Assembly: GCA_020846435.1 (NCBI GenBank)
Contig: JADLDY010000012.1
Location: forward strand, 1-64,000
Direction of reading: 5' to 3'
Origin: Deltaproteobacteria bacterium
Lineage (GTDB): Bacteria > Desulfobacterota > GWC2-55-46
Length of the DNA stretch: 64,000 nt
Part shown: positions 26,817 to 35,286 of the stretch, piece after piece
Layout of the letters: each line of letters opens with the position of its first letter
Numbering within the stretch: the stretch's first letter is position 1
The notes under the pieces: model-generated
Told to the model about the DNA's origin: nothing
Database searches by the model: none
The model's input: the letters and a program-made list of their open reading frames with translations, nothing else
Program-made: the position numbers and the translations under genes

Positions 26817-26888
26817 TCTTATATATTATATTTTTTCCTTTAAACTTTCAAGCCAAGCAGTCTGATAGTTCGTTGATATATAAACAAA

Positions 26889-26922
26889 AAACAAAAAAAA
26901 GGCCGCGTCTTTCGACGCGGCC
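26889..26922 (-). terminator. Terminator of dnaB
   Basis: GGCCGCGTC (26901-26909) and GACGCGGCC (26914-26922) form a perfect 9-bp stem with a TTTC loop; on the minus strand it is followed by eight T. It lies 18 bp past the dnaB stop. Confidence 0.95.
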
Positions 26923-26939
26923 CCTTTCAAATTAATCTC

Positions 26940-28343
26940 TTACTCCACCCACGCGCCCTGATCATACTCAGCAGGGGCCTGGTCTTCGAACCGGGTGTAT
27001 TCGTTCATGAATGTCAGTTTGGCAGACCCTGTCGGGCCGTTCCTCTGCTTTGCGACGATAATTTCGGCGCCTTTTCTGAGGCCGCAGGTGCAAAGTTCCG
27101 CCGGGCATTCGCACTTCTTGTACGCGCCCTCGCGGTAGACGAACATGACCATGTCCGCGTCCTGCTCGATGGCTCCCGATTCTCTCAAGTCAGATAGTTG
27201 TGGGATGTTGCCTTCCCTCTGTTCGGCGCGTCTTGAGAGCTGGGAGAGGGCGATGACCGGTATGTGGATCTCTTTGGCGAGGGCTTTGAGCGACCTCGAT
27301 ATGTCGGATATCTCCTGCTCGCGGCTGTCGGTGTTCTTCTTGCCCCTCATGAGCTGGAGGTAGTCGACGACGACCATCTTTATGCCGTACTCCTCTTTCC
27401 ACCTTCGGGCCTTCGCCCTCATCTCGAGGACGGTCTGGGCCGGGGTGTCGTCTATGTATATGGGCGCTTCGTAGAGCGTGCCGACGGCTGTCGTCAGCTT
27501 GCCCCAGTCGTCGTCCTTCAAATGTCCGTTCCTGAGTTTCGACAGGTCTATCCTCGCCCTCGACGCAAGCATCCTCTGGACGAGCTGTTCCTTGCTCATC
27601 TCAAGGGAGAATACGGCGACCGGCGCGCCTGAGTCTATGGCCGCGTTCTCGGCGATGTTGAGGGCGAACGAGGTCTTGCCCATGCCAGGCCTTCCGGCCA
27701 CTATTACGAGGTCAGAGTCCTGGAGGCCTGATGTGAGCCTGTCGAGCTGGCTGAAGCCTGTCGAGATGCCTGTTACGCTGGACTTTTTCTCGTAGAGGCG
27801 CTCGATCGTCTCGAAGGCGTCTTTTATGATGTCTTTGAGCGCGAAGACCGATTTTTTGGCCCTGTCCTGCGCTATCTGGAATATCTTCTGCTCGGCCTGG
27901 TCTATGAAATCCTCGGCAGAGTCAACGCCTTCGTACCCGGCTGTGGCTATGTCGGTCGCGGCGGATATGAGCTTTCTTATTATGGATTTACTCTTGACGA
28001 TGCGAGCGTAGTACATGATGTTCGCGGCCGTCGGGATCGTCTCTACAAGGTCGATGATGTAGGAGATGCCGCCGACGGAGGCGAGCTCCTCAGAGCCGCG
28101 GAAGAGGTCCGAGAGCGTTACGACGTCTATCGGGGTGCTCTTGTCGAAGAGCTTTATCATGCCCTTGAATATCTTGGCGTGGGCGTCGTGGTAGAAGTCG
28201 CTCCCGTCAGGGGAGAGAGCTTCCAGCACCTTGTTTATCGCGTCTTTTTCAAGGAGTATGCCGCCAAGCACGGATTGCTCCGCCTCGAGGTTATGAGGGG
28301 GAGCTTTGCGGGTGGTGGTCTCTCTGGTGGACTGGATGGCCAT
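26940..28343 (-). CDS. dnaB: Replicative DNA helicase
   Basis: A 467-residue hexameric 5'-3' helicase. The N-terminal domain begins PPHNLEAEQSVLGGILLEKD; the RecA-like core has Walker A VAGRPGMGKTSFA, Walker B MVVVDYLQLM, and ALSQLSRRAEQR plus DLRESGAIEQDAD. Near the C-terminus, before IVAKQRNGPTG, there is a short cysteine-rich insertion (KKCECPAELCTCG, four Cys) not present in E. coli DnaB. The gene follows rplI, but a strong hairpin with a T run lies 7 bases before ATG 28343 and there is no Shine-Dalgarno sequence. Conserved residues begin about 15 codons in. Confidence 0.96.
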   Translation of the reverse strand: MAIQSTRETTTRKAPPHNLEAEQSVLGGILLEKDAINKVLEALSPDGSDFYHDAHAKIFKGMIKLFDKSTPIDVVTLSDLFRGSEELASVGGISYIIDLVETIPTAANIMYYARIVKSKSIIRKLISAATDIATAGYEGVDSAEDFIDQAEQKIFQIAQDRAKKSVFALKDIIKDAFETIERLYEKKSSVTGISTGFSQLDRLTSGLQDSDLVIVAGRPGMGKTSFALNIAENAAIDSGAPVAVFSLEMSKEQLVQRMLASRARIDLSKLRNGHLKDDDWGKLTTAVGTLYEAPIYIDDTPAQTVLEMRAKARRWKEEYGIKMVVVDYLQLMRGKKNTDSREQEISDISRSLKALAKEIHIPVIALSQLSRRAEQREGNIPQLSDLRESGAIEQDADMVMFVYREGAYKKCECPAELCTCGLRKGAEIIVAKQRNGPTGSAKLTFMNEYTRFEDQAPAEYDQGAWVE

Positions 28344-28349
28344 AGGGGT

Positions 28350-28382
28350 AAAAAAAAGGGGCCGCCGGTGAGGGCGGCCCCG
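28350..28382 (-). terminator. Terminator/attenuator between rplI and dnaB
   Basis: GGGGCCGCC (28358-28366) and GGCGGCCCC (28373-28381) form a perfect 9-bp stem; on the minus strand eight T follow (28357-28350), then ACCCCT and the dnaB ATG. It terminates the rpsF-rpsR-rplI transcript but also sits where the dnaB ribosome binding site should be. Confidence 0.9.
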
Positions 28383-28393
28383 TGGTTAGTGGG

Positions 28394-28840
28394 TTATTCT
28401 TCTTTTGTTACGTCTACGGTGACGCTGGCGACTACCTGGGAGAGGAGCTTCACTGATACCTTGTGCTGCCCGAGAGCCTTTATGTGGTCGGGGAGGACTA
28501 TGCTCTTCCTCTCGACCTCAAAGCCCTTGGCCTTGAGCCCTTCCTCAATGTCGTGAGCCGTGACCGAGCCGAAAAGCTTGCCTTCATCGGAGGTCTTTCT
28601 CGCGAACGAGAGAGATACCGCGTCGAGCTTCGCCTTCAACGCCTCGGCTGACTCCCTCAGTACCTGCAGCTTCTTGAGGTGCGCGCCTTTTTCCGCTTCG
28701 AACTGCTTCAGGTTGCCCGGAGTCGCTTCAGCCGCCAGACCCCTCGGTATGAGGTAGTTGCGGCCGTAGCCCGGGGCGACCCTTACTATGTCACCGAATG
28801 TGCCGAGGTTTTCGACCTCGCTCTTCAATATTATCCTCAT
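28394..28840 (-). CDS. rplI: 50S ribosomal protein L9
   Basis: A 148-residue large-subunit protein that binds 23S rRNA near the L1 stalk. The N-terminal domain MRIILKSEVENLGTFGDIV and the signature GYGRNYLIPRGLA are typical, followed by a long connecting helix (about 42-75) and the C-terminal RNA-binding domain. I start at ATG 28840, preceded by AGGAG; the open frame extends 15 codons upstream into the rpsR end. It is the third gene of the rpsF-rpsR-rplI operon and ends before a strong terminator. Confidence 0.97.
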   Translation of the reverse strand: MRIILKSEVENLGTFGDIVRVAPGYGRNYLIPRGLAAEATPGNLKQFEAEKGAHLKKLQVLRESAEALKAKLDAVSLSFARKTSDEGKLFGSVTAHDIEEGLKAKGFEVERKSIVLPDHIKALGQHKVSVKLLSQVVASVTVDVTKEE

Positions 28841-28850
28841 GGCAAAGCTC

Positions 28851-29174
28851 CTAAATGCTCGTAGTGGTGAACGGCAGGATGGCAAGGCTTCTCGCCTGCT
28901 TTATGGCGTTGCATACCACCCTCTGGTGCTTGGCGCAGGTTCCGGAGATCCTGCGGGGGACTATCCTGCCCCTTTCGGTAACATAAGGCCTCAGGGCCTT
29001 CGCGTCCTTGTAGTCAATGCCGAGTTCCCTGTTCTTGCAGAAACGGCATACCTTTTTCCTCTGATAGGGCCTTCTGTCGCCGCCCGGGCCGCCCGGACGT
29101 CCGCCCGGCCTGTCGCCTCTCGGTCTTTCCGGTCTATCGGGCCTTTCGGGCCTTGATGGTCTCTCGTCAGCCAT
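28851..29174 (-). CDS. rpsR: 30S ribosomal protein S18
   Basis: A 107-residue protein, longer than usual because of an N-terminal tail of about 38 residues rich in Arg, Pro and Gly (repeated RPERP and RPGG units). The conserved part has [28 protein letters not shown] and [16 protein letters not shown]; cysteines in CxxC and TCAKH suggest a zinc-binding form. S18 binds the 30S platform as a heterodimer with S6, whose gene is immediately upstream and shares one base (TAATG). The tail is probably disordered and positively charged. Confidence 0.96.
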   Translation of the reverse strand: MADERPSRPERPDRPERPRGDRPGGRPGGPGGDRRPYQRKKVCRFCKNRELGIDYKDAKALRPYVTERGRIVPRRISGTCAKHQRVVCNAIKQARSLAILPFTTTSI

Positions 29175-29587
29175 TATGCCTGCCCTCCTTCTACTTTTAC
29201 TGCCGCTGCCGCTGTCACAGATCCTGCCTTGGCGTCGGCTTTCGCCTTGGCCTTGGCCGCTCTCGCTTCAGAGTCGGCTTTCGCCTTCACAGCCTTCTTC
29301 GTCGTGATTATCCTGACGGTCTGCTGGCGCAGCACGTCCTCGTTGAGGCCCAGGATTCTGTCGACTTCCTTGCTGGCTTCCGGAGCGCTCATGTAGTCGA
29401 GGACGAAGTAGAAGCCCTCGTTCTTTTTCTGAATGGGATAGGCAAGCCTTCTCCTGCCCCACTCGTCGACCTTTGTTACGGTCGCGCCAGAGCCCTCGAG
29501 CGATGACGTGGCTTTCTGGATGATGCCTTTGATGACATCTTCCGCCGCGTCGGGCCTGACGATACAGACTGTCTCGTACCTGTTCAT
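29174..29587 (-). CDS. rpsF: 30S ribosomal protein S6
   Basis: A 137-residue protein with a normal S6 core (residues 1-95: [36 protein letters not shown]) and a C-terminal extension of about 35 residues rich in Ala and Lys ([19 protein letters not shown]). It pairs with S18 on the small subunit. The gene opens the rpsF-rpsR-rplI operon; AAGGAGG upstream of ATG 29587 is very strong. The leader before it is about 118 bases and structured, fitting the feedback control by the S6:S18 complex known in other bacteria. Confidence 0.96.
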   Translation of the reverse strand: MNRYETVCIVRPDAAEDVIKGIIQKATSSLEGSGATVTKVDEWGRRRLAYPIQKKNEGFYFVLDYMSAPEASKEVDRILGLNEDVLRQQTVRIITTKKAVKAKADSEARAAKAKAKADAKAGSVTAAAAVKVEGGQA

Positions 29588-29705
29588 GTTTCCTCCTTCT
29601 GGTTCCCCGGGTACTTCCGGGTTCGCCCCATGGGGGGCAAGGTGGTGGTTGGTATTTTCCGGCGGCAGAGCTTGCCGGGGTGCGTGCCTTCACGCACTCA
29701 TGGAA
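29588..29705 (-). promoter_or_regulatory. rpsF leader, candidate S6:S18 autoregulatory RNA
   Basis: The minus-strand leader contains several hairpins: GCGTG/CACGC near its 5' end, CCGGC..GCCGG-type pairing in CCGGCAAGCTCTGCCGCCGG, and GCCCC/GGGGC around GCCCCCCATGGGGC. In other phyla S6:S18 binds an rpsF leader that mimics its 16S site. I see a plausible structure but cannot match the consensus by eye. Confidence 0.45.
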
Positions 29706-29711
29706 ACAAGT

Positions 29712-29740
29712 TTTATACTATTTCCGGGAGAAAGTAGCAA
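29712..29740 (-). promoter_or_regulatory. Promoter of rpsF-rpsR-rplI
   Basis: On the minus strand TTGCTA (29740-29735), a 17-base spacer and TATAAA (29717-29712), placing the transcription start near 29705. The stretch 29588-30046 contains no gene: it holds this promoter, the rpsF leader and a repeat cluster. Confidence 0.68.
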
Positions 29741-29866
29741 GGTTTTTGTTTAAAAAGGCAAGACGGGGGGATATCCTGAAACAGCGTAGAAAAAGCTGTT
29801 TTCCCAGCCGTGGAGGAAAAAGGTCTTTAAAAAGGGGCGTTAGGGTGGGCGCCGCCCACACTGTCT

Positions 29867-29948
29867 GTCATTCTGAGCGTAGCGAAGAATCTGCTTTATA
29901 TTCAGCCAGATACGAGATTCTTAGGTCGCTGCGCTTCCTCAGAATGAC
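29867..29948. repeat. Palindromic repeat, class B full unit
   Basis: Begins GTCATTCTGAGCGTAGCGA then AGAATCT, and ends with AGATTCTTAGGTCGCTGCG and CTCAGAATGAC. Second copy of the family seen at 25121-25197. Confidence 0.9.
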
Positions 29949-29951
29949 AAT

Positions 29952-30036
29952 TCTACCCCTCTTTTTTAAAGAGGGGATAGGGGAGGTTAGTCTGAAAAAT
30001 CGATAATCCCCCTCAATCCCCCTTTAGAAAGGGGGA
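29952..30036. repeat. C/G-rich repeats (class C), two copies
   Basis: ACCCCTCTTTTTTAAAGAGGGG at about 29954-29976 followed by ATAGGGGAGG, then CCCCCTTTAGAAAGGGGG at 30018-30036 preceded by AATCCCCCTCAAT, the reverse complement of the copies at 25030 and 25205. The second copy abuts the DUF2127-like gene's 3' end. Confidence 0.75.
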
Positions 30037-30046
30037 AGTTAAACGC

Positions 30047-30535
30047 TCAGATGCCTTTGGCCCTTTGGCGCGCTTTTTTCCCGAAGAGCTCCTTGTGCTT
30101 GCCGAGGTAGTAGACGACCGCGATGTTGATGACGAGGATCGTGACCTTTAGCGCGCTTACGCTCTCCATGACCTCGTAGAGCTCAAAGGGTATGAGGGCC
30201 CCTGTCGCGGCGACTGTAAGCCATTCTGCCCACCGCTGCCTGTAATGCAGCCCGACCGCCTCGACGCAGTTCACGACCCCGATGGCGAAGACGGTGATCG
30301 TTATGCCGAGCATCGTGTCGTTTCCAAGGGCTCCGGCCCTGTCGATGAGCGAGCTTATCAGTCTGTTGTCAGGGTCGATGTTGAAGTTTATGGCGAGAGT
30401 GGTGAATGAATCAATAGTGCCTTTGGCGTCGAGGAAGTAGTAGAAGCTCGCGGCGGCCGAGGCCTCCATGAGCCCCATGAGGGCCTTGTAGGCGATTATG
30501 AAACGCAGGAAGTTTTCGCCTTTGCGTTTTCGCAC
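30047..30535 (-). CDS. DUF2127-like membrane protein
   Basis: A 162-residue membrane protein with about four helices; the N-terminal FLRFIIAYKALMGLMEAS and the central AVGLHYRQRWAEWLTVAATG match the general pattern of the DUF2127 family, which has no known function. It starts at GTG 30535, overlapping the hisF stop codon by one base (TAGTG), so it is translated by coupling to the histidine operon although it is no histidine enzyme. The open frame upstream lies within hisF and is not used. The lysine/arginine-rich C-terminus ends beside a repeat. Confidence 0.72.
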   Translation of the reverse strand: MRKRKGENFLRFIIAYKALMGLMEASAAASFYYFLDAKGTIDSFTTLAINFNIDPDNRLISSLIDRAGALGNDTMLGITITVFAIGVVNCVEAVGLHYRQRWAEWLTVAATGALIPFELYEVMESVSALKVTILVINIAVVYYLGKHKELFGKKARQRAKGI

Positions 30536-31302
30536 TATTTCTCCGGCGGCCTTACGCGTATCCCCCTTTTCAGGAGGTACTCCTTTGTCTCCGGTATGGT
30601 AAAGACGCCAAAGTGGAATATCGAGGCCGCGAGCGCGGCGTCGGCAAGCCCTTCGGTGAAGGCCTCTCTGATATGTTCGAGGGTACCGGCTCCGCCTGAG
30701 GCGATTATCGGTATTGAGGTCGCTTTTGAAACGGAGCTTGTGAGTTCGAGGTCGTACCCGTCTTTTCTTCCGTCCCTGTCCATGCTGGTAAGGAGTATCT
30801 CTCCGGCGCCGTATGACTCCATCTTCTTCGCCCATTCGACTACATCGAGGCCCCGGGCTTTTCTGCCGCCGTGAGTGTAGACCTCCCAGCCTGCGTCAAC
30901 GCGCCTCTTGGCGTCTATCGCGACGACTATGCACTGGCTGCCGAAACGCTCGGAAGCCCTCCTGACGAAGTCCGGGTCTTCGACCGCCGTGGTGTTTATC
31001 GATACCTTGTCCGTGCCTGCCCTTAGGAGCTCTTTTATATCGTCGAGCGTTCTTATCCCTCCGCCGACGGTCAACGGCATGAACACGTCAGATGCGGTCT
31101 TCTCGACGACATCGAGTATGGTCTTCCTTTTTTCATGGGAAGCCGTTATGTCGAGGAAGACGAGCTCGTCCGCGCCCTGGGCCTCGTATGCCTTGGCAGA
31201 CTCGACCGGGTCTCCGGCGTCCCTGAGCTCGACGAAGCTCACGCCCTTTACGACCCGTCCGTCCTTGACATCAAGGCACGGTATTATGCGCTTTGTAAGC
31301 AT
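30535..31302 (-). CDS. hisF: Imidazole glycerol phosphate synthase subunit HisF
   Basis: A 255-residue TIM-barrel cyclase that joins ammonia from HisH to PRFAR, giving imidazole glycerol phosphate and AICAR. Catalytic aspartates lie in [14 protein letters not shown] (D11-type) and [15 protein letters not shown] (D130-type); [11 protein letters not shown] and [11 protein letters not shown] bind phosphate. The start codon overlaps the hisA stop (TGATG). It precedes a coupled DUF2127-like gene at the operon's end. Confidence 0.97.
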   Translation of the reverse strand: MLTKRIIPCLDVKDGRVVKGVSFVELRDAGDPVESAKAYEAQGADELVFLDITASHEKRKTILDVVEKTASDVFMPLTVGGGIRTLDDIKELLRAGTDKVSINTTAVEDPDFVRRASERFGSQCIVVAIDAKRRVDAGWEVYTHGGRKARGLDVVEWAKKMESYGAGEILLTSMDRDGRKDGYDLELTSSVSKATSIPIIASGGAGTLEHIREAFTEGLADAALAASIFHFGVFTIPETKEYLLKRGIRVRPPEK

Positions 31303-32024
31303 CAGAGTTTTGTTGCCGTCCTTATAGCTTCGCCAAGGTCGAGGTTGCCTGAGTAGAGAGCCTTGCCGACTATTATGCCCTCAAGGGGCACGCCTTTGTA
31401 TGATTCGATGTCCTTGAGCGATGATATTCCGCCCGATGCCACGACAGGGATGTTGACCGACTTTGCCATCTCGGCCGTCGCTTCGACATTGGGCCCTTTG
31501 AGCATTCCGTCGCGGGATATGTCGGTGTAGATTATGCAGGCGACCCCCGCGCCTTCGAGCTTTTTCGCGAGCTCGGTCGCTTTCTGGCCTGTCACGGCCA
31601 CCCACCCTTTTATGGCGACAAAGCCGTCTTTGGCGTCGATGCCGACGGCGACCCTGCCCGGGTATCTGGCGGTAAGAGCGGTCACGAGAGCGGGGTTTTC
31701 AATTGCCGCGGTCCCTATGATGATGCGCTTGACCTTCGGGTTTGAAAGGTACGCCTCGGCTGTCTTCTCGTCCCTTATGCCGCCGCCTATCTGCACGGGC
31801 ACATCGATAGAGGAGGTTATCTTTTCTACCACGCCGAGGTTTTTAGGGTTGCCTTCGACGGCGCCGTCAAGGTCTACGAGGTGTATGACCTCTGCGCCGA
31901 GAGAGGCCCATTTTTTAGCGACTTCCCAGGGCTCGTCGGAATAGACGGTCTCCGCGTCCATCCTGCCCTGCGTGAGGCGTACGCACCTGCCGCCTTTTAT
32001 GTCTATGGCCGGAAATATGATCAA
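31302..32024 (-). CDS. hisA: ProFAR isomerase HisA
   Basis: A 240-residue TIM-barrel isomerase acting on ProFAR to give PRFAR in histidine synthesis. It shows the duplicated half-barrel pattern shared with His[17 protein letters not shown] with the catalytic Asp and [15 protein letters not shown] with the second, plus phosphate loops QIGGGIRDE and [12 protein letters not shown]. Standard length. It lies between hisH (13-bp gap) and hisF (1-bp overlap). Confidence 0.97.
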   Translation of the reverse strand: MIIFPAIDIKGGRCVRLTQGRMDAETVYSDEPWEVAKKWASLGAEVIHLVDLDGAVEGNPKNLGVVEKITSSIDVPVQIGGGIRDEKTAEAYLSNPKVKRIIIGTAAIENPALVTALTARYPGRVAVGIDAKDGFVAIKGWVAVTGQKATELAKKLEGAGVACIIYTDISRDGMLKGPNVEATAEMAKSVNIPVVASGGISSLKDIESYKGVPLEGIIVGKALYSGNLDLGEAIRTATKL

Positions 32025-32037
32025 GTGGAGAAGCCTC

Positions 32038-32646
32038 CTAACGGATTGAGCTGAAGTTTTTCAGTACCCTGAGCCCGGCCTTCTGGCTCTTTTCAGGGTG
32101 GAACTGGCAGGCCATGACATTGCCGGCTTCTACGCTGCTCGTGAAATCTATCCCGTAGCCGGTCGTCGTGAGGTCGACAGACCTGTCTTTCGGCACGGCA
32201 AAGTAAGAATGCACAAAGTAGAAGAACTCACCGTCTTTTATGCCTTCGAGGAGGAGAGAGTCCTTGGATTTTTTTATCTCATTCCAGCCCATGTGAGGCA
32301 CCTTGAGGCCTGGCGTGTCCTTGAACCGCTCGACGCGCCCTTTTATGACGCCGAGGCCCTTGTGCACGCCGAACTCGTCAGACTCCTCAAAGAGGAGCTG
32401 GAGGCCGAGGCAGATGCCGAGAAAGGGTTTTCCCTTTTCGATGGACTTCAATATGGGCTCCACGAGGCCGTACTCTTCGAGGTTCCTCATGCAGTCCTTG
32501 AACGCGCCTACTCCGGGCAGGACAATATGGCTCGCGTCCGCTATTACCGATGGGTCGCGCGTGACAACCGCCTCGCTCCCGACCTTTTCAAAGGCCTTCG
32601 AGACGCTTCGGACATTGCCCATGTCGTAGTCGATTATGGCAATCAC
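32038..32646 (-). CDS. hisH: Imidazole glycerol phosphate synthase subunit HisH
   Basis: A 202-residue class I glutamine amidotransferase giving ammonia to HisF. The nucleophile is C79 in FLGICLGLQLLFEES and the His-Glu pair lies in CQFHPEKSQ; the oxyanion segment is LPGVGAFKDCM. I start at GTG 32646, overlapping the hisB stop by four bases (GTGA); the longer frame upstream is inside hisB. The protein then begins VIAIIDYDMGNVRS, matching the family. HisH and HisF are separated by hisA in the usual order. Confidence 0.96.
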   Translation of the reverse strand: MIAIIDYDMGNVRSVSKAFEKVGSEAVVTRDPSVIADASHIVLPGVGAFKDCMRNLEEYGLVEPILKSIEKGKPFLGICLGLQLLFEESDEFGVHKGLGVIKGRVERFKDTPGLKVPHMGWNEIKKSKDSLLLEGIKDGEFFYFVHSYFAVPKDRSVDLTTTGYGIDFTSSVEAGNVMACQFHPEKSQKAGLRVLKNFSSIR

Positions 32647-33269
32647 AGCTTGCCCTTGGTGGAAAGCACTCCCTTTATCCTCGGGTCCTTGGCGACGGCC
32701 ATGCACAAGGCCCTTCCAAGGGCTTTGTATATAGACTCTATGGCGTGGTGGATGTCCTCGCCGTAATGCACCGTCACATGCAGGTCGAGCCCCGCGCTGT
32801 TCGAGAGGGCCTTCATGAACTCTTTCATGAGGCCCATGTCAAAGGCCTCTTCGACCTTGCCGGCCTTTATCGCCGCGTAGACCTTGTCGATTGCGAAGCT
32901 CGTAGCGCCGTTGTTGAATTTGAAGTACGGGCGGTTGCTTATGTCGAGTATGACGGTCGAAAGGGAGTCCATCATCGGGACGTTCGACGAGCCGCACCTT
33001 TTTATGCCGGTGTTGTTGCCGAGAGCTTTTTTGAGCGCTTCGCCGAGCGTTATGCCGATGTCCTCGACGGTGTGGTGAAAGTCTATTTCAGTGTCGCCGG
33101 CAGCGCGCACCTTGAGGTCAAAGAGGCCGTGCCTCGCGAAGTTAGTGAGCATGTGGTCGAGGAAGGGCACCGGCGTCTTTATGTCGCCCTTGCCGCTGCC
33201 GTCGAGGTTCAGCTCGACTGTTATGTCCGTCTCTCTCGTCTTCCTTGAGACCTTGGCCTTCCTCGCCAT
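32643..33269 (-). CDS. hisB: Imidazoleglycerol-phosphate dehydratase
   Basis: A 208-residue monofunctional dehydratase; it lacks the histidinol-phosphatase half found in enterobacterial HisB. The metal-binding motifs are DFHHTVEDIGITLGEAL and the repeat-related HHAIESIYKALGRAL, and FLDHMLTNFARHG is also conserved. Mn ions held by these histidines dehydrate imidazole glycerol phosphate. It starts 3 bp after hisD. A separate histidinol-phosphate phosphatase and HisC are not in this window. Confidence 0.96.
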   Translation of the reverse strand: MARKAKVSRKTRETDITVELNLDGSGKGDIKTPVPFLDHMLTNFARHGLFDLKVRAAGDTEIDFHHTVEDIGITLGEALKKALGNNTGIKRCGSSNVPMMDSLSTVILDISNRPYFKFNNGATSFAIDKVYAAIKAGKVEEAFDMGLMKEFMKALSNSAGLDLHVTVHYGEDIHHAIESIYKALGRALCMAVAKDPRIKGVLSTKGKL

Positions 33270-33272
33270 AGT

Positions 33273-34571
33273 TTATCCCTTCCTCTTTTTAGCGAGCCTT
33301 GCGGCCGCGCTCAAGCCGTGGGCCTCCAGCCCTTCGAGGTCTGAAAACCTCAATATGTCAGCCCCGTGTTTTTGTATGGCGTCTTTTGACAACCCTATGA
33401 CGCTGGTCCTCTTCACGAAGTCGTAGACCCCGAGCGGAGAGGAAAAGCGCGCCGTCCCGCCTGTGGGCAGGGTGTGGTTCGGGCCTGCGAGGTAATCCCC
33501 CGCGGCTTCCGGCGTGTTCCGGCCGAGGAATATCGCTCCTGCGTTTCTTATGGAGCCGAGGAGCTCGAAAGGCTTTTCAACGAAGAGCTCGAGGTGCTCA
33601 GGGGCTATGCTGTTGGATATGGCGGCGGCGTTTTTCAAGTCTTTCGCGACGATGATGAGGCCGTACCTGTCCAGCGAGGCTTTTGCTATGTCGCGCCGCT
33701 TGAGCTTCTTGACCTGTCTGCCGACTTCCTTTGAGACGGCTTTTGCCATCTCCAGAGAGGTGGTGACGAGGATGCTTGACGCAAGCTCGTCGTGCTCCGC
33801 CTGTGAAAGAAGGTCGGCCGCGATCCAGGATGCGTCCCCTGTGCCGTCGTTTATGATGAGTATCTCGCTCGGCCCGGCTATCATGTCGATGTCCACCGCG
33901 CCGAAGACGAGCCTCTTGGCTGTGGCAACAAAAATGTTGCCCGGCCCGGTTATTTTGTCGACCCTGGGAATTGACCTGGTGCCAAAAGCCAGGGCCGCTA
34001 TTGCCTGCGCCCCGCCGACCCTGAATATCCTGTCTACACCCGCAAGACAAGCCGCGGCCAACACATGGGGGTTGAGCCCGTCCTTGCCAGGAGGCGTGAC
34101 CATTATTACTTCGTCGACTCCGGCCACTTTAGCGGGGATGGCGTTCATGAGCACTGTCGATGGATAGGCGGCCTTGCCGCCCGGCACATATATTCCGGCC
34201 CTCTGCAAAGGGGTCACCCTTGAGCCTAAAATAGTGCCGTCGTCTTCGGTCGTGAACCAGGAATTCTCTATCTGTTTTTTGTGGAAGGATTCAATGCGGT
34301 TTGCCGCGAGCCTCATTAAATCGAGGTCGCTTTTAGAGACGGAGCGAAGCGCCTTTTCAGCCTCGGCCCGGGATACTTCGATAGACCCTTTGATGTCGGC
34401 CTTGTCAAAGCGCTTGGTGTACTCGACAAGGGCTTTGTCGCCTCTGGCCTTTACGGCGGCGATTATCTCTTTTACGGCCTCTTCAACGAGGGTCGTGTCC
34501 TGCTCGCCCCGCTTGAGTATCTCTGAAAGTAGGGGCTTGAAGCCCGCGTCAGTTGAGCCAATTATCCGCAT
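33273..34571 (-). CDS. hisD: Histidinol dehydrogenase
   Basis: A 432-residue Zn/NAD enzyme catalysing the last two steps to histidine. Motifs: GIYVPGGKAAYPSTVLMNA, VDMIAGPSEILI, SQAEHDELASSILVT (catalytic/zinc His) and NHTLPTGGTARFSSPLGV. Length is standard. It is second in the operon, 34 bp after hisG. Confidence 0.97.
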   Translation of the reverse strand: MRIIGSTDAGFKPLLSEILKRGEQDTTLVEEAVKEIIAAVKARGDKALVEYTKRFDKADIKGSIEVSRAEAEKALRSVSKSDLDLMRLAANRIESFHKKQIENSWFTTEDDGTILGSRVTPLQRAGIYVPGGKAAYPSTVLMNAIPAKVAGVDEVIMVTPPGKDGLNPHVLAAACLAGVDRIFRVGGAQAIAALAFGTRSIPRVDKITGPGNIFVATAKRLVFGAVDIDMIAGPSEILIINDGTGDASWIAADLLSQAEHDELASSILVTTSLEMAKAVSKEVGRQVKKLKRRDIAKASLDRYGLIIVAKDLKNAAAISNSIAPEHLELFVEKPFELLGSIRNAGAIFLGRNTPEAAGDYLAGPNHTLPTGGTARFSSPLGVYDFVKRTSVIGLSKDAIQKHGADILRFSDLEGLEAHGLSAAARLAKKRKG

Positions 34572-34605
34572 AATGGAAAGAGAGCCTTTTCGAGTTTTTC
34601 CGGAG

Positions 34606-35265
34606 TCAGAGCTTTGCCGCTTCGGCTACGGCCTTGCCAAGAGAATCGACGAGCGTCTTTACCATCCTGGGCTTTGTCTTGAGGCTCGCCCTGTTGCACA
34701 CGAGCTTTGATGTGATGTTCATTATGTGCTCGACCTCGACAAGGCCGTTTTTTTTCAGTGTCTCGCCTGTCTGCACGAGGTCGACTATCCTCTCGGAAAG
34801 TCCGAGCAGCGGGGCGAGCTCTATGGAGCCGTAGAGCTTTATTATCTCGACCTGTATGCCCTTGGAGAGAAAATGCCTCAGGGTTATGTTCGGGTACTTG
34901 GTGGCGACCCTTATGTGCGTCCAGTGCTTCGGGTTGTCTTCTTCGCTCAGCTCTTTGGGCTCGGCGACCATCATCCTGCATACGCCTATGCCGAGATCGA
35001 GCGGCTCGTACAGGTCCTTGTCCTGCTCGAGCAAAACGTCTTTTCCGGCTATCCCGATGTCAGCCGCGCCGTACTCGACATAGGTCGGCACATCCTGGCT
35101 TCTTATTACCATGAACCTCAAGCCTTCCGCAATGCCCTCGAAGATGAGCCTGCGGTCGTCTTGCATGACCGGAGTTATGTCGATGCCGGCTTTCTTGAAG
35201 AGCACTGAGGCTTCTTTCAAGATCCTGCCCTTTGGAAGGGCTATCGTAAGGACGTCCTGACCCAT
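34606..35265 (-). CDS. hisG: ATP phosphoribosyltransferase, short catalytic form
   Basis: A 219-residue enzyme for the first step of histidine synthesis (ATP plus PRPP). It is the short HisG form, lacking the C-terminal histidine-binding domain of the roughly 290-residue long form. Seen are IALPKGRILKEA at the N-terminus, the central AADIGIAGKDVLLE and the PRPP loop DLVQTGETLKKNGL. Short HisG is active only with HisZ, which is encoded at 15646-16656. It begins the his run hisG-hisD-hisB-hisH-hisA-hisF and follows murA by 21 bp. Confidence 0.96.
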   Translation of the reverse strand: MGQDVLTIALPKGRILKEASVLFKKAGIDITPVMQDDRRLIFEGIAEGLRFMVIRSQDVPTYVEYGAADIGIAGKDVLLEQDKDLYEPLDLGIGVCRMMVAEPKELSEEDNPKHWTHIRVATKYPNITLRHFLSKGIQVEIIKLYGSIELAPLLGLSERIVDLVQTGETLKKNGLVEVEHIMNITSKLVCNRASLKTKPRMVKTLVDSLGKAVAEAAKL

Positions 35266-35286
35266 TTATCTTCCTTCCCGGTGTGG

